Translations under genes and position numbers: made by a program
Notes under the pieces: generated by a model
The model's database searches: none
Told to the model about the DNA's origin: nothing
What the model saw: the letters and a program-made list of their open reading frames with translations, nothing else
Assembly (NCBI GenBank): GCA_013115145.1
Contig: JAAPAO010000292.1
Location: 1-42,248 of the forward strand
Length of the DNA stretch: 42,248 nucleotides
Direction: 5' to 3'
From: Perkinsus chesapeaki
Lineage: Eukaryota > Perkinsozoa > Perkinsida > Perkinsidae
Shown here: piece by piece, positions 19,415-30,751 of the stretch
Layout: every line of letters begins with the position of its first letter
Position numbering within the stretch: the stretch's first letter is position 1

Positions 19415-21465
19415 ATGGGTGGATTGCTATCGCACCCTGTCACCGCTGTCCACATGCAGCGACGCGCCAATGACAAATTCGCGTGTGGTGTTGCCACTCT
19501 ACAAGGCTGGAGAGTCTCCCACGAGGACGCCCACTGTATCGATCTCGAATGGGGCTCCACGCAGAAGGAAGGCTTCTTCGCCGTGCTTGACGGTCACACC
19601 GGTGACGATGCCGCAGAGTTCGGGTCTAAGGAACTGCCTAAGCAGCTGGCGGAATCAGCTGGTGACCCGGATGATAGAAGTGTCCAGGGAATTCAGGCTG
19701 GGTTCTTGGCGACCGATGAGGCTTTGAGGCAGACCAACTCTGGCGCTGGAGCGGTTGTCGTTGCTTCAATTGTAAGCTTAAAAGGGCTGAATGGCGATTT
19801 GCAAGAATAACGACTACGGATTATAGCGGACCCTTTTGGTGGGCGGTCAAATTATATATAGAGAGGATCTTCGCGAGAGAGGATTCTTGTCAAGGATACT
19901 GTGTGATGGGCAAAGTCTTGCTCACTGACAGTGTCCGTGAAATATATATCGTATTTCAATTGCTAAGGGGCGTGGAGGGAGCGAAAGGGAGGAAAAGCGC
20001 GAGCACCGGGGCTCGGTGAGATTGTCGTTAACAGAGTTAGGAAGTAGTCTCGACCAGTTGAATGTTTTCAAAAGGGGCACTTCATGCTGCTTCTCTCCCA
20101 GTAATATATTTCATTAATAGTATGATAATTATAATTTTACATAATATTAATAATTATATTATTATGTACTACAAATATATTATACATATCTACATTCTAT
20201 GTGTTACACATATACATTCTATTTAGTAGCTCGCTCGATTATTATAGTCTTTGACAGTCTTTACTTTCGTCAATCACTTTTCGAGAATCGAAGAACACTT
20301 TTCGGTCAAGTCTAGTTGCCAACTTTCAATGACGTGTGAAGTACTTGGAAGCCTCCGACTCGTTTCATTGACGAGAAAATAATATTGAACATTTGCACAA
20401 TTTCATACCGAACTTTTCTTTCATCGTGATTAGGTGACACCCCTCGAGAACGGCAAATACAAGGTTACCATCATGAATGCGGGCGACTCTCGCGCTCTGG
20501 TGTTCTCTGGCAAGCATGTCGATATGACCAAGTTGGACCGTGCTCAGGAGGATGTCACCAAACAACTGTGCACAGATGACAGCACCGACGCCAGCAGCGA
20601 CAAGGGCTTCCTTGGCGGGGGAGATCCATTGGGCTCGAAGAAGAATCTTGCCAGCTTGAGTGAGGGAGACGTGGGCCTGTTGGCAGCCACGAAGGACCAT
20701 AAGCCTGACGATCCTGAGGAGAAGGCTCGAATTGAAGAGGCTGGCGGTTTTGTCAGTCAGGACGACCCCGCTCGACTCTGTGGAGTTTTGGCGTTATCTA
20801 GAGGCCTGGGCGATTTCGCGTACAAGGACGACGCAGACTTGCCGGCAGAGAAGCAGAAGTGCATTGCAGTGCCCGATGTGAAGGAGGTCACGGTTGAGGC
20901 GGGCGATTGGGTGGTGTTGGCCTGTGACGGAGTTTTCGATGTCATGTCTAATGAGGACGTCGCGAGGGAGGTTATGGTGCGCGCGGAGAATGGGGAAGAT
21001 CTCGCCGAGGTTGCCATGGAGATCCTTCAGCGTTGCTTGAATTTGTTGGACTCGAAGGACAATATGACGTGTATGATAGTGCGTGTGGGGGCGAAGGAAC
21101 TCGGCATGGAGACGGAGATTCCGGAGGAGAAGCAAGAGGAGCTGCAACTAGGTGGCTACTCGGATCCACAGAGCTTGGCTCCAGGCATGGCCGAGAAGTA
21201 TCAAGCATTCTTCAAGAAGGCGGGCTTCAGCAAGAACCCTGCTGCGTGCAGCACCTGTTCGAAGGTTTACCGTCATATGGCTCAATGTCCCTGTAAGAAC
21301 GCTGTGTATTGTGGAGTTAACTGCCAGAAAAGAGGTTGGAAAGACCACAAGAAGGTCTGCAAGGCGGCCAAGCCTGCTGTGAGTTCGCCGATGGCTGGGA
21401 ATTCCAGTCCAAGGGCCTCCAGTAAGAAGGGCCATCATGGCGGCAGTCATGCGAAGAAGCGCTAA
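19415..21465 (+). CDS. PP2C-type protein phosphatase with C-terminal MYND zinc finger
   Basis: Two exons, 19415-19771 and 20434-21465, joined in phase 0 across a 662-bp intron (GTAAGC...GTGATTAG); 462 residues. PP2C enzymes are Mg/Mn-dependent Ser/Thr phosphatases. Motifs visible: RVSHEDAH (metal Asp, about residue 38), FFAVLDGHTGDD (about 55-65), MNAGDSRAL, LALSRGLGDF, VVLACDGVFDVMS and DNMTC, so all usual metal-binding acids are present. Residues 391-428 form a MYND zinc finger (C-S-T-C, then C-P-C, YCGVNCQ, HKKVC), normally a protein-protein interaction module; a Ser/Lys/His-rich tail follows. The N-terminus MGGLLS fits an N-myristoylation signal (Gly2, Ser6), so membrane attachment is likely. 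A Ser/Asp/Gly-rich insertion lies between the AGDSRAL motif and the LSRGLGD motif. The fusion of PP2C and MYND is unusual. Confidence 0.92.
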
Positions 21466-22058
21466 ATACCGGGAGACATGTTGTATGCCGCAGTGGCTGG
21501 GCGACCGAGCGCCACCCTTCTGGTCTCCTGTACATAGGAATTCCTTTCGTTTTCTACTATTTTTTCGGGTAGGCGGAAGCGGCTCGTTGTTATTGTGCTT
21601 ATAGTTGATCTCCTCTTTGTAACATACACTGTAGGCCTCAATAAGGGCGTTGGGTTGGGAGTTTTAATCAATGGCGGTGTAGGTATCAGACTAAGTTGGT
21701 CTGGTGCAAAAAAATGACGAAAATTCGGAGATTTTTGCGTCTCAAATTGGCAGTGAGGGAGTGAAGGCGACAGATATCATAACACTTTGGGAAGAGGTTC
21801 ATTTCTGGGCAGCACGAATGGGACCATTCGCGACCTGGCGTTAAAGGACACATTTGGTAATGTGGGTTGGAGGGCAAGGCAAGACAGGAAGTGGTGGTAG
21901 CATATGCTTATACTCTTGAAGAACGTATTCCCTCTCTTATAACTTTTGAACATATCCTAGCGGACCTTTCACCCTTCGTTGAGGCCTTATGATCCTCTGC
22001 TATTGCAGAACTCTTATATAGCTGCTGTTCTATTCCCCACTGTCTCGTAGTACTTGAC
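21466..22058. other. Intergenic, 3' flank of PP2C and 5' flank of the amidohydrolase
   Basis: About 590 bases between two genes on the plus strand. No open frame with protein-like sequence. Nothing distinctive seen. Confidence 0.4.
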
Positions 22059-25051
22059 ATGGTTGTTGACGTCTGGGCTCAACCAGTCGACAACTCCGCC
22101 GGCCCTATGGTACCGGAGGCCATGAAACTTTTCGTGAAATCCCGATCACCGATGCTACAGTGGTGAGGTCCAACTTGAGGGAGAAATTCTGCTTCATTTC
22201 GATGATAGGGGCGACACCCCTCTCACACCGAAGAGGCTCTTGGGAATGCTGGATGAGGCTGGGATAGACCAGGTAGTCGGCCGCCCCCAAAGTGCTTCGT
22301 ACGATGCCTCCTTTGGCTCGGCAATGGTGGTATTTCAATGCTAATATTTCTGCTAGCACCCGTGGGAAATATTAAATGAAGTAAGGTAGATATACCAACT
22401 CTCTTTGAGCTGTCAATATTGTGTTATTATTTCTTCGTGACATTTTTCGGAGCGCCTCCGGGGCATCCTGTGATAAGTCATTGCAAGAATCACATCCGTT
22501 GGCCGGTTGATGGCGCCGCAAGATGCACTCCTTTAAGGTAGAGAAACGCCAAAATCGTTTCCGTAGAATTCCCTCACCTCTCGGCAAATATTCGGCAGGT
22601 TTGGGACCTAGGCCGAGACTCGTTGTGGGAGGGAAGGGTGGCTTGCTATGGCAGCAATCCCATCCAACTGCTCAATCAGCATCATCGTTACTCGCTCTTC
22701 ATAAAAATCCTAATATATCCTCTCATTTCAGATGCTACTCTCAGCATGGGTGCGTCCAGGTGGCATCGAGGCCGTCAGCAATGATACAGTGAGGACCTTT
22801 GTCAGGGCCGCACCCGATAGATTCTTTGGTGAGGTGGCGGAGGGAACGGTGTGATACAGTCTGCATAGTAGTGGCATGTCACGCTGCTGGGAAATTCTTC
22901 GCCTCAAGTCGAGAGCCCTGGATGACTATTTTGCCGATAGGATCATTTGTGGTAGATTCCCGCGCTAGGAATTATGTTATACGGCAATTTGGCGAGGAAA
23001 TTACGGTATGTGTTGAGTTGGTGGCGGACACCCAGCTCACACGGGCATAAAAAAGTATTGTGGTATAAATAACTGTATAAGAATCACGAGGCTACATCAT
23101 CCGTGTATCACTGACTGATACGTAAAAACTGTGTCTGCAATCCCGAGAAAATTGCAGCTGACAAATGGTATAGGAGGAATGTAGCATCCGACCAGAGGAC
23201 GAGCAGTGATGCCGTCTCCGTGGCGCGGGTTGTATAGTTAACTAGTACAACTACTTGCTCCTTGAGCGTGCATCTTATGAAGCTCAAAGATACGGCCGTA
23301 AAGGAAGGACGGTTCCTGAGTGGATTAATGACTTAGTCACTCGTTTTTGGTATCTTTTAAAACGCCGAATACTTCAATGTCCCCCAGTCTGTATTCCTGG
23401 CCTCCCATCACCGAACTCGCGTCTGCCAGTGATAAGGAGTGGCTCCGCTTAAACTTTCATTTGAGACGCGGCATACCTTCCTGTCGCTGCCGCGTCGCTG
23501 GGGCACGGCTGAACGGGCTCGTTCCATCCGAGGGACAACCAGAGAGCAGAGATCTGCGCCAATGTGCTTGCGCCGGCAGCGCAATTTTTGCACGCATGCG
23601 TCAAGATCTGGAGCCACCATGGGAAGTTGCCACCGCGCCAGGCGCGGGAATATCTGTGGGCCTTCCTTATTCGAAGTATTGGATCCCCGGATCAGCTCAG
23701 CGCATGCTCGTCTGAGAAATGCAGAGACCAGCGAGATGTCTGAAAATCTTACTAAGCACTGTGGGATTCCCAGCGATTTTCCGCGCCCACCGGATGTGCG
23801 CGGATACTATGCTGACGATTCGCGAGGGTTTAACCGAACCGTAAGAAGCTCGCTCTTGCTCTTCGATATGTAGACGAGACGCAATTGGCCAAATGGAGCA
23901 CCATGCGTTATTTATCCCTCGAAGCTACTTGACTGCAGTTGATAGGGCGCAAATGGGACCTATTCGGTGAGGAACATCTACTCGGTCGATAGTCTTTTCT
24001 ATGCAGCCCCCGCGAGAGTCTGAGAGCTTAGGCATCCGATACTTTAGACTCGGAAATTTCTGGATAGGTGCTAATTTTGGAAGCTCGATGAGAGTTGGCA
24101 CTTTCCAGTGCCAGGCATCCTCTGGATTCCAGTCGTGAAAGTGTGGGGCACTTCAAGTGGGGCGCTGAACTATTGATGGTCGGTCTTTTCAGGACTGGCC
24201 GCCGTGGATTTGGATCGGCCAGTGGAGGCTGCCAGACTTATAGAGAAAGCCGTGAAGGAAGACGGCTTTGTCGGTAGGGAAGGGCAGTTCCTACTAGTGC
24301 GCATTTGGCATGCAGGCGGGATCTGATGGTCAGGTGTCAGAATAATGCCATGGTTGTGGGACCGGCCGCCGACGCATGAAACATATTATCCGATTTATCT
24401 CAAGTGCGTTGAACTTGGCGTGCCTGTTTGCACTCAGGTAAAAATGCCGCCTAGGCGCGGTTAGTGTTCTCAGGTGGGCCACACAGGGCCAGCTAAGCCG
24501 AGCGACACAGGGAGGCCGATACCTTATATAGACAGAGTTGCACTGCATTTCCCAGAGGTAGGGAAAGGGCGCAAGTTCGAACCCCGGTGGAGGCATTTTT
24601 CAGCTGCGTATTGTTTGCGGTCACATTGGGCATCCGTGGCTGCACGAAATGATGTCGGTTATGTGGAAGCATGAGAATGTGTTCTTGGACACGAGTGCGT
24701 ATCTTCCTAAAATGTACGGCAGAGATTTGGTGGGATATCTTCACACCAATATTGGATCCAGAAAAGTAATATCTGAGATGGGGAAGATTACGACGGTATT
24801 TTAGAGTGTCCCTTAATTTGTCGTTGGTTAGCTGCATTATTGAAACCAACCGGCCCCGTATGGCCTTTGTGTAAGCATAACTGCAGGTCATGTTTGGTAC
24901 CAACTTCCCACAAATCGATTTGAAGAAGTGCATGTCACAGGTGGAGGATCTAGAGTTGCCAGCCGAGATCAAGAACCGTTTCTTGACGGAGAACGCTCGG
25001 GGAGTATTCCGTCTGCCTCAGCGTTCGACCGTTATGAGTAGCCGACTTTGA
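22059..25051 (+). CDS. Amidohydrolase-2 family metal-dependent hydrolase/decarboxylase-like protein
   Basis: Eight exons: 22059-22133, 22180-22272, 22732-22828, 24193-24273, 24334-24437, 24474-24557, 24604-24765, 24887-25051; GT-AG and in phase throughout; 286 residues. The family adopts a TIM barrel and includes ACMSD-type decarboxylases. Matching blocks: VDVWAQP at the N-terminus, LDEAGIDQ, LLSAWVRPGG, FVRAAPDRFFG, AAVDLDRPVEAARL, PWLWDRPPTHETYYP, CTQVGHTGP, GHIGHPW, NVFLDTSAYLP, FGTNFPQ and a closing NARGVFRL. The N-terminal H-x-H metal motif of classical members is replaced by V-W-A-Q, while the downstream His and Asp positions remain, so metal binding and activity are uncertain. The first intron boundary (22134-22179) is the least sure. 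One intron is 1,364 bp (22829-24192), another only 36 bp (24438-24473). Confidence 0.85.
22829..24192 (+). other. Unusually long (1,364 bp) intron of the amidohydrolase gene
   Basis: Begins GTGAGG and ends GTCTTTTCAG; flanking exons join as RFF-G-LAAVDLD in phase. Most other introns in the window are under 70 bp. It contains open frames of up to 144 codons (23439-23873, plus) without recognisable domains. It may carry a decayed insertion, but no element ends were found. Confidence 0.7.
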
Positions 25052-25413
25052 GCTTCTAAACATGAGTACTTTTTATGACATGCAATTGCACTTGCGTTTC
25101 GCGTTCGTCGCTGGTGAGCCATCTAGGTTTACACAATGGTCACCGGCTCATGATGATGATATCTGTTCTTGGGCATTGTTGGGCATCTTCATGGTAGCTT
25201 TAATCCTTTCCGTTTAGCCAGGTGCGCCTCCCTCGCCATAACGTTACATATTAAAGCCTTGTACAGAAGATGATGTTCATACCGCGTGCGTGCAAGGCCG
25301 GTTGAAACTCCTGGCTTTACTTCTGTGGTAAATCGGCAACTTCCCTGCACGGTTATATGAAGCTTGCAAGAAACTGTCTCACCTGTTCTTAGCTCGGTAC
25401 AGTGTATTGTTGA
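25052..25413. other. Short intergenic region
   Basis: Separates the amidohydrolase stop from the next plus-strand ATG. I see no coding sequence or clear motif. Confidence 0.4.
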
Positions 25414-28176
25414 ATGTCCGGTGCTTCTGACCCGTCCCAGGGGCTGGGCCCGCTCTCCGCGTCACAACCTTCCGCGTCACGCCCTGTGACGCCACCAGCA
25501 GCGAGCGGCCCCTCCTCGGCGGCTGCCTTGGCGGCTGCAGCAGTTCTACTTCAGCAACATCAGCAGCAATCGGGGTTCGGGCAGCCTGGAGGTCTTGCGG
25601 CGGGTGACGGTGTTAATAAGGAGGGTCCTGGAGATGACCCAAGAGTTGTTGATGAAACATTTATGAGATGTAAGAAGATCCTGATAGGCTCCCATTGGTC
25701 AGATGCTTCCTCGAACGATTAGTTCTTGTCTTATTCTGAAATAGGGAATTCACATCCGCACATAAGAGTACTAAAGGTGTGTACTCCACAGAAGGGTGCA
25801 TTAGAGACAGTGCTCCTTGTACGGGAACTACAGGGTGATGCGTGATGGGCCCTTTTTTCCGCATCATCCTGTATGTAGCTTGTGAAAAATTCTAGTTTCA
25901 TAGAACTCCTGTGGAGCAGTTTCAATGGCTAAAATCGTGAGATCTTGGTCTGTCTTTTGTCCTGCGGAGTTTTCCGGTACTAATGTATCCTTCCTACCCC
26001 TCAGCTGCCCTTACGGTCGCGCCAGTCCCACCTGGTGACTACACCGAGGAGGAGAATGCGTACTTGGTGGAGCAAATGATTAAACATAGGTGCGCATAAC
26101 GTTTGGTTCATGCGAAGTCAGGGAGTCTATGATAATTATTCGATTATGCATGCGGCATTGCAGCCATTATATCGGAATTTACGTTGCTGTCTGTGAAGTT
26201 TCGGGATCGATTCTTGCGGTGATTTATTTTTAGAGGATTGGCTTGCTGTTGTGTGTAGGGCGCAGTTGAAGGGTAAATTTGAGGGAATGGTGCGAGCAAG
26301 AAATAAGATATATCAGATGATTGCCGCCTCGATGAACAGACGCTTCCCCAACGCTCAGCCTAAAAGTAAGGTAGATGAGTCATCCAGGATGACTACCTGG
26401 GACTTGTGCTCCATACGCAGGGATAGTTACTGGTAACCTTGAACTTTACAGTTCTTATATTTCTTTTTCACAATCACCCGAAATTCAAGCTTACATGAAG
26501 CTTGAAGTTTTGGAAATAAATTTATATCGGGTGTACTTGATGGTACTTATAATCATTACGATTATAACTTTCGTATGGTACTTGTGTAGCAACCACACTA
26601 TAGTTCATTGGGGTAAGTGCAATCGAGGGACGGTGCTTCTACGGAGCCATACAGGGACTTCAGATGTGTCAAGGAGGAACTCCTTTAGCGTATCTTTCTT
26701 TGAAAATATTTCCTACATATTATTACATTTGGAGACATGTATTAGGACTGTATAGGAGAAAGAATTACCTCAAAACTCTCATTTTTGAGGAAGTTACGGC
26801 TGCCCATCGATTCTCCCTCTCTAGATGACCGGTACTGTACATGAACTTCTTTGGGAAAGATTCTTTTCTATGGCGAATTTCATCATATCTTAACAAAGTA
26901 GGCTCCTTCGGTTAGACATCTCCTCCAGGGAAAGTAAATGTGAAGCCATCAGTGTTGGCACTGCTGGAAATAGGTTGTGGATAGGGAAGTGGACCTCCAA
27001 TAAATATTTTCTACCCAACTCCATATCAACATCGCTTATATCTCTCCTTCTTCTCAGTTTCAATATATAACTTTTCATTTCTTCTTAGCTACTTCTTATC
27101 AAAAGGCGTCCCTTCTCCTTCACCGCCGCCGCCGGAGAGTGCATATCTACGAGGCTTGATGACTACATGTTCAGGCACCCTCGAGGTGAAGCGAAGGATA
27201 ACATGCTTGGTGGAGCGAGTTCGTCGAGGAGGAGGCGACAAGTACCCCCACGATCACTGGCACAACATACTCACACGGGAGTATCTCAATTGGCATCCCA
27301 CGTCTATGCCGTCCAGCGCAGACGGCAGTCCTAGACGCTCGGCTGGTATGAGCGGCGGAGGCGGCGGCGGGTCGAGTAGGAGGAGAAGGAAGTCACGCAG
27401 CAGTCGTAGTGGTGAGTTTAGTGGCGGCTTGTTTGGTCAGTGCTCGATTCAATTTTATACTGTATATGTATAGTGAAGGAGCTGTACCGTTTCCTACTAT
27501 TTAACTTCATCTCGAAGATTCCGAAACTTTCGTCATTAGCTCCTTTGTTGGAGTGCTGAACAACAAAGGGGTGCATCATGCGAAGAGAAATTGTATCTTT
27601 CCACTGCTTCTTGGAAGCTGGAGGGCTTTGAGATGAGCGTTAGTAGACTCAGCCTACGGACGCTAAGAAATTCAACACTAAGAACAATTGGTGCTCTTCA
27701 TTGGCTTCTCACCGCTCGAAAGCTGGAGAGCTCCGAGGTGAACGAGATTGCACTTAGCGTGCATGATAATTCTGGTGCTACCTCATATGAGCTGAAAAAT
27801 ATCTTCGACCGCTCACCTCGTTAGTGCTGGGAAGAGCAAACCTGGGGGAAGTTCGACGGATTGTTTAGTGTAAAAATTATTGCACTTCTCAGAGTACAAT
27901 TATGATTCGGAATCGACATCATCGGCGGAGCATCTTTTGGATGGCTCGTGGGCCGAAGACGGAGGCCACATGTCGCTCGAGAAACTTCTGGACAAGAAGG
28001 CTGAATTGGAGATAGCCTTGAAGCAGTCTGAGCTTGTTAAGGTCAGGCTCGAGAGAGAACTGCTGGCAATGGAAACTAAGGAGGCGATGGCCGCTGGCGA
28101 GGTGGCAGCAGCAAGCACGCCTGATGTTTGCCCGCCAGTTCAGTCATCCGTGTCGCCTCAAGATGCAACCTTTTGA
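25414..28176 (+). CDS. Possible SANT/Myb-like nuclear protein with C-terminal coiled coil
   Basis: Predicted exons 25414-25669, 26005-26089, 26259-26432, 27089-27411, 27893-28176; junctions GT-AG and in phase; 373 residues. The N-terminus is Ser/Pro/Ala-rich with a Gln/His run. Exons 2-3 give DYTEEENAYLVEQMIKHR followed by a helical FEGMVRARNKIYQMIAA; exon 4 gives KYPHDHWHNILTREYLNWHP. Spaced aromatic residues and acidic starts recall SANT/Myb or trihelix DNA-binding modules, but the match is loose. A Gly/Arg/Ser-rich linker (GGGGGGSSRRRRKSRSSRS) follows, then a Leu/Glu/Lys-rich coiled coil of about 45 residues (SLEKLLDKKAELEIALKQSE onward). Function is not assigned; a chromatin or DNA-binding role is an inference. 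Introns of 335, 169, 656 and 481 bp are longer than in neighbouring genes, and the exon 3 end is the weakest call. Confidence 0.55.
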
Positions 28177-28705
28177 GATTATGATAGGGGCGTATGAGTT
28201 TTAGTGGTTTGCAATGGGGGCTGGCATACACGACGGGCATCGCCACCTTCTTGGGCTCTGGTATACCTTACAGTCGCTTGGGCTCTGGGGGATATGTTGT
28301 AGAGAAATGAGTTAGCTGGCTCAGAGAATTGCGGTACTTGGTTGAATAATAGATGGGAATGATTGGGGCATTTCGCTGGCGATTTTGTATTTTACAGCTC
28401 TGAAGGGCGAAAATTCACAAAAATGTCCCGGAATCGCCGGGACAAAAATTGCCAAACTTCGAACCGGGCTAGCTGATACCGAATCTCAGATATAAAGGAG
28501 ATGTATGCCACACCTGCCAACTGGCAGGTGGAACGCATTCCTCCTTCACGTCCACGTCTGGGAAAAAGCTTCACAAACCTGAAAATGAAATATTGGACAA
28601 TTTCAACTGCGAGTGAGCGAGCAATTGGCCAGAGAGTCTTTTCTGAAGCAGCATTGTGAATTCCAATTCACCGAATTCTTATCACTCGCTTCTGCTGCTG
28701 CTGTT
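28177..28705. other. Intergenic region upstream of the first QSOX gene
   Basis: Open frames continue upstream of the chosen QSOX ATG but contain no earlier ATG in that frame. Contains a short inverted repeat CTGCCAACTGGCAG near 28515-28530. No gene seen. Confidence 0.4.
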
Positions 28706-30191
28706 ATGTATCTACAATTACCGACCGCTGCAGTCTTCATGGCCGCCACCTTCTACTACAGGTATAGTGGACTTTTTCCGCCAAGCGAGACTAAGATTCT
28801 GGATGGGAATACAACCGATGTCGAGAAAGCCGAGCACTTGAGCGATGTCACCAAGGTGGTTGTATTTTACGCTCATTGGTGCGGGCATTGTCAATGGATG
28901 GCTAGAGACTTGATTGGACATTTCGACGATATCACTGCTGGTGTGTCGTTCTATGACAAGCATGGTCTCCCGCGGATTGTCGCCTTTGACTGTGCCAGTG
29001 ATACTGTGAGCTTCTGCTATCACCAAGGGGTGCCGGCCTACCCGGAAATGGTCACTTACTTTGATGGGAAGAAATTCGGTGACCCTTACTCTAAGCATAG
29101 GAATATTGAACCGTGGAAGTATATATATAATATGTTGCACCAGAAGTCGAACTCTACTACCACAACAACTACAACTACAGCTCATCCAACTGGCCCTAGT
29201 ACTACAACAACTACCACTACGACTACCACTACGACTACTAGGACTGCATCACCAACTCCAGGAGGAGGCAGCATCTTTCCCCACGAAGGGAATGTGACCT
29301 ATGAGATGCGAACTCTGGATGGAATGCTGGCATTCGCTGCGGCGCTGGATATGGCGACATTCACCGTACCGAATCAGACTCTGGCATCGGAGAAGATAGA
29401 TATTTTACAGAAGACGATCCTTCCTGTTGTTGTCGCTGTGCACCCGGACCAGGACTTCCGGCAGAATGTGTCCAATTTTCTCAAGAGTATCACCGACGCA
29501 CCAAAGCCTATTGACAGGGACGCATTTATGACATTGCTTAACGAACTTGCACCGAGCGCCATGAGAAAACAGCCGGACATTTTTTGGAAGCATTGTGAGA
29601 ATTTCAATTGTGGGCTGTGGCAGCTGTTCCATGGCCTTACACTGGGGGTGGAGAATGGCAAGTCGAGCTACAGCTCTGGTGAAACTGTGATGGAAACTAT
29701 TAAGTCCATTGTGCAAAATTTTTTCCTCTGCGCAGATTGCGTGGAACATTTCGTGGCGGCGTATGATGCTTGTGCTGCCGATAGATGCACTATGAAGCAT
29801 CCTGATAGGGAACATACTGGAATGTGGCTTTGGAGATTTCATAATATGGTTAATAATAGAACCAGTCATGAGAGAGGAATAGTAGGCAAGGATACAGCTT
29901 GGCCTACTAAAGATGAATGTAAAGATTGTCGAGAGTACCCATGTGGAGGCGGCAATTTTACCTTCAACGAATGCGCTGTTATGAACTTCCTCCAGCAGTC
30001 ATACACCCGGCCTTGTTCGCATCCCTCTCCGACGTCCCATTCGCCTACCTCATCCAAGCAGAGCTCAGCTGACACTATGGTGAGTAACAGCACCCCCTTC
30101 TATGGATAACTTTCAGCATTTTCAGATCTCACTGAATGCTTTGATTTATGTCATCATCACCGTGGTTCAGTTCGTGGTATTCCGAGCCTAG
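28706..30191 (+). CDS. Quiescin-type sulfhydryl oxidase (thioredoxin + Erv/ALR domains), membrane-anchored, copy 1
   Basis: Exons 28706-30079 and 30126-30191, joined in phase 0 over a 46-bp intron (GTGAGT...TTTTCAG); 479 residues. QSOX enzymes introduce disulfides into secretory proteins and pass electrons to oxygen through FAD. The ATG at 28706 gives a hydrophobic leader (MYLQLPTAAVFMAATFYY). The thioredoxin domain has VVVFYAHWCGHCQWM (active CGHC at residues 59-62). A Thr-rich linker encoded by ACT/ACA repeats (29150-29245) leads to the Erv domain: FWKHCENFNCGLWQLFHG, FFLCADCVEHF (active C-x-x-C) and the FAD-side MWLWRFHNMVNNR. Exon 2 supplies one membrane helix (ISLNALIYVIITVVQFVVF) and a very short end, giving a type I anchor like animal QSOX. 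A second gene lies 560 bp downstream, and 29737-29935 is nearly identical between them. Confidence 0.93.
29150..29245 (+). repeat. ACT/ACA trinucleotide repeat coding poly-Thr in QSOX copy 1
   Basis: A run of ACT, ACC, ACA and ACG codons interrupted by AHPTGPS. It forms the linker between the thioredoxin and Erv parts. Copy 2 has no such repeat. Confidence 0.85.
29737..29935 (+). repeat. Near-identical tract shared by the two QSOX genes (copy 1)
   Basis: 199 bases that match 31809-32007 with only four differences, covering the Erv C-x-x-C end, the FAD-binding WRFHN segment and the following Cys pair. Identity drops abruptly on both sides. Codons inside are AT-rich (AAT, AGA, GAT, AAA) whereas the flanking coding sequence favours G/C endings. 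Confidence 0.9.
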
Positions 30192-30751
30192 CAAGTAAGT
30201 CTCATAAAACCTGCTTTTCTGAACCATTTCTTTCAGGCGCCTCCGGAGCTTCACGACGGCTTACGCTGTCGGTTGGCCTTGTCCAACGTGGGGTGCCGCC
30301 TTCCTGCTCTTTTCGTCCATCTCTTTTTTATATCGTATTCGCAAGTCATGTCTGCAGGGATGCCATTCGGGTTCCTCCATTCGACGCCTATGCGAAGCCG
30401 TGGCGTAGAGCTCCGCCGTGCATCTTTGTATGTGCCCGAAGCCGCGCCTGCGTAGTAGGGGCTGTACCAGTCAGTGCTTGAATGCATCTCGCCAAGTCGA
30501 GTTTATTTTTCCCCACTTTATTGACAAGTATAGCAAGAGTTGCGTTGAGTTTGGTGTAGGAAGGATGCTCCGCTAAGACTACCTTTAGTGGATACGGCGA
30601 GTCCAGAAGGCTGCATGGCTTTGGCACAACTCTCTGGAAATGCACTCTCTTCCACTCCTAGCGGAGCACCGTTCTTTTGGAAAGTGTCCGGCCCTTTGGG
30701 TTAAAGTCAGGCGATGTCATCTACGCTCGCCGGAGTCAGTTTTATGTCATA
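30192..30751. other. Intergenic region between the two QSOX genes
   Basis: 560 bases. Small frames on both strands are not protein-like. Probably the promoter of QSOX copy 2. Confidence 0.4.

Noticed and set aside
24565-24580. GTTCGAACCCC resembling a tRNA T-loop
   Set aside because: No acceptor stem, D-arm or anticodon arm can be folded around it, and it lies inside a short intron of the amidohydrolase gene.
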